Assembly (NCBI GenBank): GCA_002163975.1
Contig: CP019636.1
Coordinates: 5,397,501 to 5,461,500, forward strand
Direction of reading: 5' to 3'
From: Nostocales cyanobacterium HT-58-2
Lineage (GTDB): Bacteria; Cyanobacteriota; Cyanobacteriia; Cyanobacteriales; Nostocaceae
Length of the DNA stretch: 64,000 bases
Below the pieces are notes generated by a model. The model was not told where the DNA came from and ran no database searches. It saw only the letters and a program-made list of their open reading frames with translations. A program made the position numbers and the translations under genes. Below, piece after piece: positions 33,438 through 42,581 of this stretch (the first letter of the stretch is position 1; each line of letters starts with the position of its first letter).

Positions 33438-35207
33438 ATGCAATTAAAAGATTCTGTACGCCGGACAAAAATTGTCGCCACAATCGGTCCTGCCACAAGC
33501 AGCCCAGAAACGCTTAAAGCTCTTATTGAAGCTGGTGCAACAACCCTGCGGCTCAACTTCTCTCACGGTACCCATGCAGACCATCAGCGTAATATTCGCT
33601 TGATTCGGCAAACTGCCTTTGAACTGAATAAACCAGTCGCTATTCTCCAAGACCTTCAAGGACCAAAAATTCGCCTGGGAAAATTTGAGAATGGATCTAT
33701 AGTGGTAGCGAAAGGCGATCGCTTCACCTTAACCAATCGTCCGGTAGTGGGTACACAGGACATTAGCTGCGTCACCTACGATTATTTGGCAGAGGAAGTT
33801 CCCACAGGGGCAAGAATCCTTCTGGATGATGGGCGCGTAGAAATGCTGGTAGAAGAGATCAACCGCGACAAAGGAGATTTGCACTGTTGCGTTACCGTAG
33901 GTGGGACGCTTTCAAACAATAAAGGTGTGAACTTCCCAGGAGTCTACCTGTCAATTAAGGCAATGACCGACAAAGACCGTGAGGATTTGATGTTCGGTCT
34001 GGACCAGGGAGTGGACTGGGTCGCGCTTTCCTTTGTCCGCAATCCCCAAGACATGATCGAAATTAAAGAACTTATTTCTAGTACGGGCAAACAAGTACCA
34101 GTCATTGCCAAAATTGAAAAGCACGAAGCCATAGAACAAATGGAAGCAGTTCTGGCTTTGTGTGATGGCGTCATGGTGGCAAGAGGCGACTTAGGCGTAG
34201 AACTGCCAGCAGAAGATGTCCCAGTACTGCAAAAGCGGCTGATTGCAACGGCGAATCGCCTGGGAATTCCTATCATCACCGCCACACAAATGTTAGACAG
34301 CATGGTGAGTAACCCCCGTCCGACTCGTGCCGAAGTGTCAGATGTGGCAAATGCGATTTTAGATGGCACGGATGCGGTTATGCTCTCGAATGAAACCGCT
34401 GTCGGCAAATTCCCAGTGGAAGCTGTGGCGACGATGGCGCGAATTGCCGAACGCATTGAACAAGAGATAGCACTCAACACAAACGCAAGTCAAGTCAGAG
34501 ATACCAAGCGTTCCATTCCTAATGCTATCAGTCAAGCCGTGGGTCAAATTGCAGAACAGCTAGGAGCAGCAGCAATTATGACCTTAACGCAAACAGGAGC
34601 AACAGCGCGAAATGTCTCCAAGTTTCGTCCTAAGACACCCATTCTGGCAGTGACACCGCATGTCAACGTGGCACGGCAGTTGCAGCTTGTATGGGGCGTC
34701 AAACCGTTGTTGATGTTAGAACTACCTTCCACTGGTCAGACATTCCAAGCAGCTATTAACGTCGCTCAAGAAAGAGAACTCTTGTCGGAAGGCGATTTGG
34801 TCGTGATGACGGCTGGGACTCTCCAAGGAATTTCCGGGTCTACAGATTTGATTAAGGTTGAAGTTGTGACAGCAGTACTCGGTCAGGGAATTGGACTGGG
34901 ACAAGGGTCTGTGAGTGGTCGCGCACGAGTCGCAAACACAGGCATGGATGCCAGTAACTTTAATTATGGGGATATTTTGGTGACTTCGCGTACGAGTGCT
35001 GATTTTGTTGAGGCAATTCGCAAAGCTGCTGGAATTATTACTGAAGAAGAAAGTCTCACCAGCCATGCAGCTGTCATTGGCTTACGTCTTGGTGTGCCAG
35101 TTATTGTTGGAGTGAAACAGGCAACTCAAGTGATTCGAGATGGGGCGATTTTAACCATGGATATGCAACGTGGTTTGGTTTATTCAGGGGCAGTGGGAAC
35201 ACCTTAA
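33438..35207 (+). CDS. pyk: Pyruvate kinase with C-terminal phosphohistidine-type domain
   Basis: Glycolytic enzyme that makes ATP and pyruvate from phosphoenolpyruvate and ADP. The 589-aa protein has the catalytic core from RRTKIVATIGPATSSPETL at the N-terminus. The core also includes LRLNFSHG, VIAKIEKHEAIEQMEAVL with the catalytic lysine, and the MVARGDLGVELP metal-binding block. The regulatory C domain runs to about residue 475. An extra domain (about 485-589) resembles the PEP-utiliser mobile domain, with His543 in SLTSHAAVIG. Its role in pyruvate kinase is not settled. Cyanobacteria commonly carry this long form. A strong terminator follows at 35301. Confidence 0.97.
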   Translation: MQLKDSVRRTKIVATIGPATSSPETLKALIEAGATTLRLNFSHGTHADHQRNIRLIRQTAFELNKPVAILQDLQGPKIRLGKFENGSIVVAKGDRFTLTNRPVVGTQDISCVTYDYLAEEVPTGARILLDDGRVEMLVEEINRDKGDLHCCVTVGGTLSNNKGVNFPGVYLSIKAMTDKDREDLMFGLDQGVDWVALSFVRNPQDMIEIKELISSTGKQVPVIAKIEKHEAIEQMEAVLALCDGVMVARGDLGVELPAEDVPVLQKRLIATANRLGIPIITATQMLDSMVSNPRPTRAEVSDVANAILDGTDAVMLSNETAVGKFPVEAVATMARIAERIEQEIALNTNASQVRDTKRSIPNAISQAVGQIAEQLGAAAIMTLTQTGATARNVSKFRPKTPILAVTPHVNVARQLQLVWGVKPLLMLELPSTGQTFQAAINVAQERELLSEGDLVVMTAGTLQGISGSTDLIKVEVVTAVLGQGIGLGQGSVSGRARVANTGMDASNFNYGDILVTSRTSADFVEAIRKAAGIITEEESLTSHAAVIGLRLGVPVIVGVKQATQVIRDGAILTMDMQRGLVYSGAVGTP

Positions 35208-35598
35208 AGAAGTGTAAAGGGTCATAGGTACTGAAAGGAAACAAGTAAACGAATGACCCATTGCTAACAGACTTCTTACCGAAAAATTGGGTCTAAAGCC
35301 CCGCCCTTTAAGGGCGGCTTTTTTTTGCTTGATTTGTGAGAGCAAAGTGCTGTATTGTACTGTTGGTTGGAATTCCCACGGTAGTGGCGGGAGCATTGGC
35401 GAAGTGCGATCGCCTGCTCAAAGCAAAAAGTAGGGTAGCGAAAACCTCGTCAAACATAAGCCATGCTAACTAGTGTTAGACAAACCACAAAAGCAAAAAA
35501 CTTTAAAACTTTAAGGTAATCGAGGGCACCGATGAACCTCCCAATGCATGGGAAAACGCCTTACCACACCTGAGCGAACAGGTCAACGGAGAACTCTC
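35208..35598. other. Spacer between pyk and the alpha-fucosidase gene
   Basis: Contains the pyk terminator at 35301-35326 and a GCGATCGC site near 35407. The last 80 bases before the fucosidase ATG are GC-richer than the rest. They contain small hairpins (CCCA/TGGG at 35538-35550, AACTC/GAGTT at 35592-35608) and a stop-free stretch in another frame. No gene can be supported. Confidence 0.5.
35301..35326 (+). terminator. Rho-independent terminator after pyk
   Basis: CCGCCCTT and AAGGGCGG form a GC-rich stem followed by C and eight T. It lies about 95 bases after the pyk stop and has the standard intrinsic-terminator shape. Confidence 0.85.
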
Positions 35599-37080
35599 AT
35601 GCGTGAGTTTTACATCCTCTTAAGGAGCATTTTTGTGTTTAAGCATTTTGTAAGTGCGCTGCTGGTTACACTGGTGCTAAGCGCCATTTTGAACTTGACT
35701 GCCTCCATTGTCGGAGGACAACAGACTTATCAGCCAACGACTGAATCGCTTTCACAGCACAAAGTGCCGGACTGGTTCAACGATGCTAAACTCGGCATTT
35801 TTATTCATTGGGGCGTGTACTCCGTGCCTGCTTGGGCACCACTGACTGGTGAACTGAATCAGGTGATTGCAGAACGTGGCTGGGAATATTGGTTCAAATA
35901 TAACCCCTACGCTGAATGGTACTACAACTCCATGAAGCTTGAGGGCGGCGACACCTATAATTATCACCGTGCAACCTACGGCGAGGACTTCACCTATGAC
36001 GAATTCATCCCAACATTTAACACAGCTATTACGAAGTGGAATCCATCACAATGGGCCAAATTGTTTTCTAGGGTTGGTGCAAAGTACGTCGTGCTAACGA
36101 CTAAGCATCATGATGGTTTCCTGTTATGGCCCAGCAAAACCGTTAACAAGCGTGAAGGCGTGGCGGCGCGTGACATCGTGGGCGAACTAACACAAGCAGT
36201 GCGTAAAGAAGGTATGCACATGGGTCTGTACTACTCTGGTGGCATTGACTGGTCTAGTCAAGATACGACTGTTACAGATTTTGACACACTCACCAAGGCA
36301 GTCATCCAAGACCCGGCTTACGCTGAATACGCTAATGCTCACTGGCGCGAACTCATCGACCGCTATCAGCCATCGATTTTATGGAATGACCTTGGCTATC
36401 CAGTTGCTGGCAATGCAAACGAAATTATCGCTTACTTCTACAATAAGGTGCCTCTTGGTGTCGTCAATGATCGCTTCGATTTGGGTGGGCAGTTGGGCTT
36501 GCATTTCGACTTCTCCACACCGGAATACGCTAAACTCAAAGAGATTGACCCTCGCAAGTGGGAAAGTACACGTGGTCTTGGTTACTCGTTCGGTTATAAC
36601 CAGAACGACAGCGACTCTAACATGATCTCGGTTGACGAACTGGTTGACTCGTTCGTTGACATTGTCAGTAAGAACGGCAACTTGCTGCTCAACATCGGTC
36701 CAGATGCCAATGGTGAAATTTCCAAGCCGCAGATAGAACGCCTGCTTGGTTTGGGCAAGTGGCTTTCGGTGAACGGCGAGGCAATTTTCGGCTCACGATA
36801 CTGGATACGCTCAGAAGGCATGACCTCCCAAGGCATCTCAGTGCGCTACATAACAAACAAAGGCAACTTGTACGCTGTCTTGCTCGATACGCCTCGCGGC
36901 AAAACGATTACTATCCAAGAGTTAACTGCTCCAGAGAATGCGACGATTACGATGCTGGGGGCAGAAAGTGAACTTGAGTGGCAGCAGGACGGCGAGAATT
37001 TAGTTGTCACACTGCCGGATATATCTGCAATGGAAAAATCACCCGCTTACACGTTGAAGATTAGCCCAATGCCGCTTTGA
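35599..37080 (+). CDS. Secreted alpha-L-fucosidase, GH29
   Basis: Glycoside hydrolase that removes alpha-L-fucose from glycans, about 493 aa. The N-terminus has a signal-peptide-like hydrophobic stretch (about residues 13-38, FVSALLVTLVLSAILNL), so the enzyme should be exported. The GH29 core starts at WFNDAKLGIFIHWGVYSVPAW. It has LTTKHHDGFLLWPS and the nucleophile segment SILWNDLGYP, with Asp264 aligned to the nucleophile of characterised GH29-A enzymes. DFSTPEY and NLLLNIGPDANGEI are also typical. A C-terminal beta domain follows. The ATG at 35599 has GGAG 8 bases upstream; an ATG at 35548 would put extra charged residues before the signal. Neighbours give no pathway, though Gmd genes in the window make deoxymannose precursors. 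Confidence 0.92.
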   Translation: MREFYILLRSIFVFKHFVSALLVTLVLSAILNLTASIVGGQQTYQPTTESLSQHKVPDWFNDAKLGIFIHWGVYSVPAWAPLTGELNQVIAERGWEYWFKYNPYAEWYYNSMKLEGGDTYNYHRATYGEDFTYDEFIPTFNTAITKWNPSQWAKLFSRVGAKYVVLTTKHHDGFLLWPSKTVNKREGVAARDIVGELTQAVRKEGMHMGLYYSGGIDWSSQDTTVTDFDTLTKAVIQDPAYAEYANAHWRELIDRYQPSILWNDLGYPVAGNANEIIAYFYNKVPLGVVNDRFDLGGQLGLHFDFSTPEYAKLKEIDPRKWESTRGLGYSFGYNQNDSDSNMISVDELVDSFVDIVSKNGNLLLNIGPDANGEISKPQIERLLGLGKWLSVNGEAIFGSRYWIRSEGMTSQGISVRYITNKGNLYAVLLDTPRGKTITIQELTAPENATITMLGAESELEWQQDGENLVVTLPDISAMEKSPAYTLKISPMPL

Positions 37081-37088
37081 CATCTGCT

Positions 37089-38192
37089 CTAAACATAACG
37101 TGATAAAACTTCAACGGTAGCAAGCCCTGTTTTTTCCCAACTGAATTGACTTGCCCTGCTTATGCTTTGAGTCGAAAGCTGCTGACGTAATGTTGAATCA
37201 GTAGCCACTGTTTGCATCGCTTCAGTTATTTCCTTAATGTTATGAGGATTGATAAGAAGAGCAGCATCGCCAGCTACTTCTGGTAAAGATGAAAGATTGG
37301 AAGTGATGACGGGAGTCCCACAAGCCATTGCTTCCAGAACTGGGAAACCAAAACCCTCCCATAGACTGGGAAAAACGAGGGCGAACGCACCACTCATAAT
37401 TTTGGGCAATTCGTTGTAAGGTACATAATTGAGGAATCTCACCTGATGAGTGATACCTAATTCCTCAACTTGGGTTTGCAAAATAGGAGTGAAGCGTTTA
37501 TCTTGTGGTCCTGCTAACCACAGTTCATAATCTTTATTGTTAGATAATGCAGCAAAAGCCGCAATCAGTCTGTGCAGGTTCTTGTAGGGATCTTGTCGCC
37601 CAATGTAAAGAAAATAAGGGGGACAAACTTTTGTAGGTTCAGCATTTTGCTCTCCATGATCTAAATGAAGCGGGCGAAAATGATTGGCGTCATGTGCAAG
37701 GAGAATAGGGGTGATTTTGCTTGCTGGAATGTTATAGAAGTCGGTGATGTCCTTCGCGGTAGAGTGGGAGTTGCAGATAATGTGTTGTGCTTGAGCAAGA
37801 ACTTGGGGAATGTAGTACCGCGAGTATTGTGTAAGTGGTGACAAGAATTTAGGAAAACGCAATGGTATTAAGTCGTGAACCATTACGATAAAACGACAAT
37901 TGCCATAAAGGGGTGCTTCTGGAACTGGGGAAAATATGAGTTGAGATTTCAGTTTTTTATAGATTTTTGGCAATTGAAATTGTGTCCAAATCAGACGGTC
38001 AAAATGCCCTTTTGTTCCTTGAGCAGGAGTCAGATTATCTGGAATTTGATAACAGTTAAATTCAGGATAATTTTGGGCAGTTAATAGGGTAGGATTGAGA
38101 GTTTTTAAATAAGGAAAAAGATTTTTGGCATAATTGCTTATACCTGTAGGTCGAGAAAAAAGAATAGATAAATTAAATAATATTTTGCTCAT
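37089..38192 (-). CDS. Glycosyltransferase, GT4 family
   Basis: A roughly 367-aa GT4 glycosyltransferase. The acceptor domain starts SKILFNLSILFSRPTGISNY and has MVHDLIPLRFP. The donor domain has PYFLYIGRQDPYKNLHRLI and FPSLWEGFGFPVLEAMACGTPVIT (EX7E-type). The ATG at 38192 is preferred to an in-frame TTG nine bases upstream. The end is 8 bases from the convergent fucosidase stop. It is separate from the main glycan cluster and is preceded on the same strand by a GT2 gene. Confidence 0.92.
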   Translation of the reverse strand: MSKILFNLSILFSRPTGISNYAKNLFPYLKTLNPTLLTAQNYPEFNCYQIPDNLTPAQGTKGHFDRLIWTQFQLPKIYKKLKSQLIFSPVPEAPLYGNCRFIVMVHDLIPLRFPKFLSPLTQYSRYYIPQVLAQAQHIICNSHSTAKDITDFYNIPASKITPILLAHDANHFRPLHLDHGEQNAEPTKVCPPYFLYIGRQDPYKNLHRLIAAFAALSNNKDYELWLAGPQDKRFTPILQTQVEELGITHQVRFLNYVPYNELPKIMSGAFALVFPSLWEGFGFPVLEAMACGTPVITSNLSSLPEVAGDAALLINPHNIKEITEAMQTVATDSTLRQQLSTQSISRASQFSWEKTGLATVEVLSRYV

Positions 38193-38369
38193 TTCTATCA
38201 AACTTTACCTGTTCATAAATCTGATTTTGAGGAATTTTGCAGTTAGCTGAAATTATGGTGAGCACTTTCTCCTCAATATCAGATTTGCTCAGCCGAACAC
38301 GAGTGCGTCTCGTAAGCGCAAAGCGCAGGCTACGCCAACGCGCGGTGTCTCCGACAGGAGAAGAGAAGG
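38193..38369. repeat. Spacer with a dispersed palindromic repeat between two glycosyltransferase genes
   Basis: A GC-rich mosaic at 38290-38345 contains GCGCAAAGCGC, GGCTACGCC, CGCGCGG and TGTCTCCGACA-type inverted words. It resembles the elements near 25290 and 33061. No gene is seen. Confidence 0.55.
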
Positions 38370-39251
38370 CTAATCGCTCCTCTTATCGCCCTTTAGAGTA
38401 CTGTGGATTGCGCGATGCCTCCAATACATTAACACACCAGTCAATTTGCCAAATGCGACTTGAGGTTTTACAAAAATCAAAACCAGAGCATAACAAATTA
38501 AGCGAATTAATCTGAGATTGAGAATTAAGCTATTTGTATATCTATCTAAAGATAATAGATAACCAGAAGTACTATTTTTTATTTTTCTAAAAACATATCT
38601 ATTAGTAATTAAAGAAGGTTGATGCAGTACACCAAACTGTTTCGTTACTGCAATAAGATGCCCTTGATTAGCATAACGTCGGCAAAAATCAAAATCCTCA
38701 TAGTAGAGAAAATATGCAATATCAAATTGTGGACACTCATCAAAATTAGCAAGATTAATGATAAAGCTACAACCTGTAATCCAATCACAAGGAACATAAT
38801 CTGCATCTGTATGAGTTAACAAATCTTGAGTAGAAATTGCCCCAGTTGAAGGAATAAAGCGACCGCCTGCAAACCAAATTTTGCCAGTAGGAGTATGAAC
38901 AATTGTACCTAGAATGGAAATTTTTGGATACATCTTAAAGAATAAATGGACTTTATCCAAAATATTCTCATCTTCTAAATAGGCATCTGGATTAATTATC
39001 CAGATAATTCCTTGAGAGTCTTGGTTATAAATCCATGTTATTCCTAAGTTGCAACCACCACTAAATCCCAAATTAGTATCAGCATTAAAAATGAGTATAT
39101 CTTCATTTTTAAGATGATAAATTGAATCATCATCAGGAGAATTGTTGACAATAACTATTTTGTAATCATGATTTTGAAAACTAGGTAGAGAATGAATTAA
39201 TTTCTTAATGAGATTGGTAGAATAATAATTGATAACTAAAAAATAAATCAC
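38370..39251 (-). CDS. Glycosyltransferase family 2 (rhamnosyltransferase-like)
   Basis: A 293-aa GT-A glycosyltransferase. The N-terminus IYFLVINYYSTNLIKKLIHSL and VNNSPDDD are the GT2 nucleotide-binding core. NLGFSGGCNLGI and the metal-binding INPDAYLEDE (DXD-like) follow. DWITGCSFII and YFLYYEDFDFCRRY form the catalytic region, with the ED base motif. The C-terminal 60 residues are hydrophobic and may associate with the membrane. The start is a GTG at 39251; no ATG is available and no clear ribosome-binding site is seen. It likely precedes the GT4 gene in a two-gene unit. Confidence 0.9.
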   Translation of the reverse strand: MIYFLVINYYSTNLIKKLIHSLPSFQNHDYKIVIVNNSPDDDSIYHLKNEDILIFNADTNLGFSGGCNLGITWIYNQDSQGIIWIINPDAYLEDENILDKVHLFFKMYPKISILGTIVHTPTGKIWFAGGRFIPSTGAISTQDLLTHTDADYVPCDWITGCSFIINLANFDECPQFDIAYFLYYEDFDFCRRYANQGHLIAVTKQFGVLHQPSLITNRYVFRKIKNSTSGYLLSLDRYTNSLILNLRLIRLICYALVLIFVKPQVAFGKLTGVLMYWRHRAIHSTLKGDKRSD

Positions 39252-39589
39252 GTCAGTTCAATTTCAAAACTATCACTAATCACAACTAAGACTTGATCCC
39301 CAAGACAGCAGATGGTTTTCTAAAACTGTAGATATTTTGGCACAACAGAGGAAAGAATCGCCAGAGCAATAGGCGCTTGTAGAATATTTTGGGGTATTGA
39401 GTATACAAGTTCTGGAATTTTGTGTAGTAGTGTTTACATTGTCAATTTATACTTATTTTGATACTATGGCTACTTGTGTTCCCATTTTTTTTAGAGTTTA
39501 GCCATAAGAATCTGTCATTCTATAGATTCGTTCCTTATGACATCGGGAATACAGGACTCACTTAGTTAGTAAAGCTTGAAACTTTACCT
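39252..39589. other. 338-base intergenic region between divergent GT2 and CAP-protein genes
   Basis: AT-rich. It should hold both promoters. I see no gene, strong hairpin or repeat. Confidence 0.55.
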
Positions 39590-40645
39590 ATGCCTGTAAA
39601 TTCATATGACGCAAATTTTTCTCCCAACAGCAGCACTGACCTACAAAATCTTAGCAAAGTGCAGGTAGTGCCCAATTTTCTAAAACATGGTTTAAATGAA
39701 GATTTTTCCTTATTCCACGCCAGCAATAGTGGCTTAGCTGATTTTAGTGATGGACAAGTCGATGCATATCCATCGAATTATAGTGCCAGTGAAAGACAGC
39801 GCCTTTCAAGGTTTTTCGACCTAAGCAGTGATGAAGTTGGGGATACATTGACTTCATTTGGCGACATTGCTTTAGAGTCTGAACCAATCAGATACAAAGA
39901 CTTTATTGGTGATTTGAATAAGAATGACTATTACCGCTTCAGCTTAGGTGTTGAAAACACTAACTTCAAGCTTGTGTTAGATGGTTTGAGTGCTAATGCA
40001 GATGTGCAACTCCTCAATAGCAGTGGTCAAGTTATAGGAATTTCGACAAATGATGGTATCACAAGTGAGTCGTTGGGTTTGCAAAACTTACAACCCGGTA
40101 CCTATTACATTCGGGTTTATCAAGGAGTCAGTGGCGCAAATACGGATTACAATTTGACCTTTTCTGCTCAACCTCTTAATGTCGTACCTCAACCAACTGC
40201 ACCAGAGCCAGCCCCAGTAGCACCAGTAGCAACTGCTGCTAATCCTTTTATACAACGCGTTGTAGATCTGACGAATACAGAACGTCAGAAAGCAGGTTTA
40301 CAACCACTGAAATTGAATCTCAACCTGACAAATACAGCTCAATCACATAGTGAAGATATGGCACTACGTGACTTTTTCAGCCACACTGGATCGAATGGTA
40401 GCTCTATGGGCGATCGCGCTTTAGCAACAGGCTATCGATTCTCGGCTCTCGGAGAAAATATTGCAGCAGGCTACACAACACCTGAGGAAGTCATTCAAGG
40501 ATGGATGAATAATCCAGGACATCGCGAGAACATTCTTAATCCCAACTATCAAGAAATTGGAGTTGGTTACTACAATCTTGCCAACGATACGGGCACGGTT
40601 AATTATAGATCCTATTGGACACAAGATTTCAGGACAGCTGTTTAA
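39590..40645 (+). CDS. CAP/SCP-domain protein with PPC (pre-peptidase C-terminal) domain
   Basis: A 351-aa, probably secreted protein without a standard signal peptide. After a 90-residue non-conserved N-terminus, residues about 95-195 form a PPC beta-sandwich: YRFSLGVENTNFKLVLDGL, then LQNLQPGTYYIRVYQG. A proline/alanine linker (PQPTAPEPAPVAPVA) follows. The CAP domain from about 218 to the end has HSEDMALRDFFSHTGSNG, FSALGENIAAGYTTPEEVIQGWMNNPGHRENILNP and IGVGYY, with the canonical His/Glu cleft residues. Similar PPC-CAP proteins are common in cyanobacteria; their substrates are not known. The gene is monocistronic. Confidence 0.9.
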   Translation: MPVNSYDANFSPNSSTDLQNLSKVQVVPNFLKHGLNEDFSLFHASNSGLADFSDGQVDAYPSNYSASERQRLSRFFDLSSDEVGDTLTSFGDIALESEPIRYKDFIGDLNKNDYYRFSLGVENTNFKLVLDGLSANADVQLLNSSGQVIGISTNDGITSESLGLQNLQPGTYYIRVYQGVSGANTDYNLTFSAQPLNVVPQPTAPEPAPVAPVATAANPFIQRVVDLTNTERQKAGLQPLKLNLNLTNTAQSHSEDMALRDFFSHTGSNGSSMGDRALATGYRFSALGENIAAGYTTPEEVIQGWMNNPGHRENILNPNYQEIGVGYYNLANDTGTVNYRSYWTQDFRTAV

Positions 40646-40697
40646 AGTCGCCTCGTAGAGTTTAGAGGATTTTTAACGAAATCAAAGGTGCATACAG

Positions 40698-41549
40698 TCA
40701 GAGGACAAACCAGTCAATAAGCTTGCGGGCAATACTCAGCTTAGGAGGAAGCTGCGGTAAACTGTGTTTACTAAACCAAGCAGCCTCCGCTAACTCTTGC
40801 GGCTCGATGACGATTTCACCACTTGCATAAGTAGCTGTGAAACCAATCATAAGTGAATTTGGAAACGGCCAGGGTTGCGAGCCAAAATAGTGAATATCTT
40901 TGACCTCAATTCCTACTTCCTCACGAACTTCGCGTACTACCGTCTCTTCCAATGATTCTCCCGGTTCCACGAATCCAGCAAGCACGCTGTACATCCCGGG
41001 TGGAAAGCGATGAGAGCGAGCTAACAAAAGTTCTTCACCCCGAGAGACGAGAACAATAATCGCAGGCGAGAGACGAGGATAATTGACTAATCCACAATTA
41101 GGGCAACGCTTAGCACGCTCATAGGGTAATTGGGTTGTCGGAGTCGCGCAGTGTCCACAATACTGGTGGGTACGGTCCCATTCTACGATTTGAATAGCTC
41201 GACCGCACAGCGCATACAAATCTTCATCCATCGTTCCATACAATTCGCGCAATCCCAGCAAACTCATTCCATTGAGGCGATCGCGTAGCGGCTCCTCTGG
41301 AGCATCGCCTAGCGTAACAGAGGTATCCTTGGGTAATTCTGCTGAGTAACAAGGTTGACCGTCCAGAGTACCGAGGAATTGGATTCGCACTGGCTCTAAA
41401 CCAATTTCTGCCAAACTTGTGAGGTAGGGAATTTGGCTGACTGTCCCTTCAAGATGAACCAGCAACTTATTGCCAACAAACGCGAACCACCAGGCGGGTT
41501 CAGACTGTACTGCGAGTGGAGCAATGCCAGGGATGAAGGTTCGATGCAT
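40698..41549 (-). CDS. nudC: NAD(+)/NADH pyrophosphatase NudC
   Basis: Nudix hydrolase that splits NADH and removes NAD caps from RNA. The roughly 283-aa protein has the three-part family layout: an N-terminal NUDIX-like domain, a four-cysteine zinc ribbon (CGHCATPTTQL ... KRCPNC near residues 130-155), and the Nudix domain. The Nudix box GFVEPGESLEETVVREVREEVGI is intact. The downstream SQPWPFPNSLMIGF motif is specific to NudC. The ATG at 41549 is chosen; a TTG 15 bases upstream is the alternative. Confidence 0.95.
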   Translation of the reverse strand: MHRTFIPGIAPLAVQSEPAWWFAFVGNKLLVHLEGTVSQIPYLTSLAEIGLEPVRIQFLGTLDGQPCYSAELPKDTSVTLGDAPEEPLRDRLNGMSLLGLRELYGTMDEDLYALCGRAIQIVEWDRTHQYCGHCATPTTQLPYERAKRCPNCGLVNYPRLSPAIIVLVSRGEELLLARSHRFPPGMYSVLAGFVEPGESLEETVVREVREEVGIEVKDIHYFGSQPWPFPNSLMIGFTATYASGEIVIEPQELAEAAWFSKHSLPQLPPKLSIARKLIDWFVL

Positions 41550-41672
41550 ATTATTAGAACGCAATTACCTTGATCGTATCACCGCTATTCAACTCCTAAG
41601 TGTTTGTTAGATGAGTCACTCATCTCGACAGTGAACTGAATGCTGAGGAAGGGCAAATGCCTTCATGCTTTT

Positions 41673-42017
41673 TCAAAACAGTAGTGGCTCAATTCTTGCT
41701 TGCACTTCCTCAATCAGATCCTGGGATACAGACTCGACGAATTGAGCATTGCGAGCTTGCCAATCCAAACATTTAATCTGATCTGTAAGAATAACTCCAT
41801 AAGTCTTTAGTTCAGAAGGAAGAGGAACTTCAAACGGATAGCCCTTCTGATGACTTGTAATAGGCATGAATAAAGCCAGGGATGTTTTCTCGTTATAAGC
41901 ATAGGGTGAAATCACAAAAGCAGGTCTATGACCTTTTTGTTCATGCCCTTTCGTTGGCTCGAAGTTCAAATAAACGATATCTCCTCGGCTTGGCACATAA
42001 AGATTACTTTGTGTCAC
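41673..42017 (-). CDS. MazF/PemK-family mRNA interferase toxin
   Basis: A 114-aa toxin of a type II toxin-antitoxin pair. It has SRGDIVYLNFEPTKGHEQKGHRPAFVIS, the conserved MazF opening with the GHEQxGxRP motif. It then has MPITSHQKGYPFEV and TDQIKCLDWQARN with the catalytic-region D-Q-I-K. The GTG at 42017 overlaps the stop of the antitoxin gene by 4 bases (GTGA); a TTG three bases earlier is also in frame. The overlap and order (antitoxin first) are typical of such pairs. RNA cleavage specificity is not predictable. Confidence 0.92.
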   Translation of the reverse strand: MTQSNLYVPSRGDIVYLNFEPTKGHEQKGHRPAFVISPYAYNEKTSLALFMPITSHQKGYPFEVPLPSELKTYGVILTDQIKCLDWQARNAQFVESVSQDLIEEVQARIEPLLF

Positions 42018-42256
42018 CAAACTTCATTCCCCACAGCAGATCCACTGTCAGCTTCAACATGGCGGTTCTCAGGTGTAATTTCCTGAACAAGCTCGTCAAG
42101 CGAATACTGCTTGCGCTTTCTAGGTTTAATCACTAAATTTCCATCTACAATGTCAATCTCAACTTCTGAGCCTTCAACGACATGGATCTGCTTTGCAAGA
42201 CTTTGTGGAATCCGAATCGCAAGGCTATTACCCCACTTCGCAAAAGTTGCAAACAT
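42014..42256 (-). CDS. MazE/AbrB-type antitoxin
   Basis: An 80-aa DNA-binding antitoxin with an N-terminal SpoVT/AbrB swapped-hairpin domain: FAKWGNSLAIRIPQSLAKQ and VVEGSEVEIDIVDGNLVIKP. The C-terminal 30 residues are acidic and likely wrap the MazF partner. The ATG at 42256 is used; a TTG 18 bases upstream is the alternative. The pair probably autoregulates from the AT-rich region just upstream. Confidence 0.92.
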   Translation of the reverse strand: MFATFAKWGNSLAIRIPQSLAKQIHVVEGSEVEIDIVDGNLVIKPRKRKQYSLDELVQEITPENRHVEADSGSAVGNEVW

Positions 42257-42581
42257 TTTCGAGCTGCCAATCAACTACAACAACTCTATTGTATCTTGCA
42301 ATAGTAGATACAATGTATATACGCTATAAATATAGCTGATAGTAACCAAGGGGCGATCGCCTGATTACCCAATCTAAATTTGTTTTCCAAATTGAGTGAA
42401 GTTGTTGGCACTAACAACTCGCCTAATGCTGAGAAAATAGCTAAATAGAAGCTAGCTTTAGCTTCTAATCATCTTTATTCAAGTCTAAATTATCGAGTTT
42501 TAGGCTCAGTTGAACTGCGTTTCTATCTAAAAAAGTTTGACTTGAATAAGAAATATTTTCCTCAGAATATTTATCATAAAT
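42257..42581. other. 325-base spacer with small hairpins between the STAND gene and mazE
   Basis: Contains a GCGATCGC site at 42353 and two perfect hairpins: AGTTGTT/AACAACT at about 42399-42418, and TAGAAGCTA/TAGCTTCTA at 42446-42467 with a 4-base loop. The second could end transcription of the STAND gene, though the T run is weak. The AT-rich part (42280-42330) probably holds the mazEF promoter. Confidence 0.5.
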
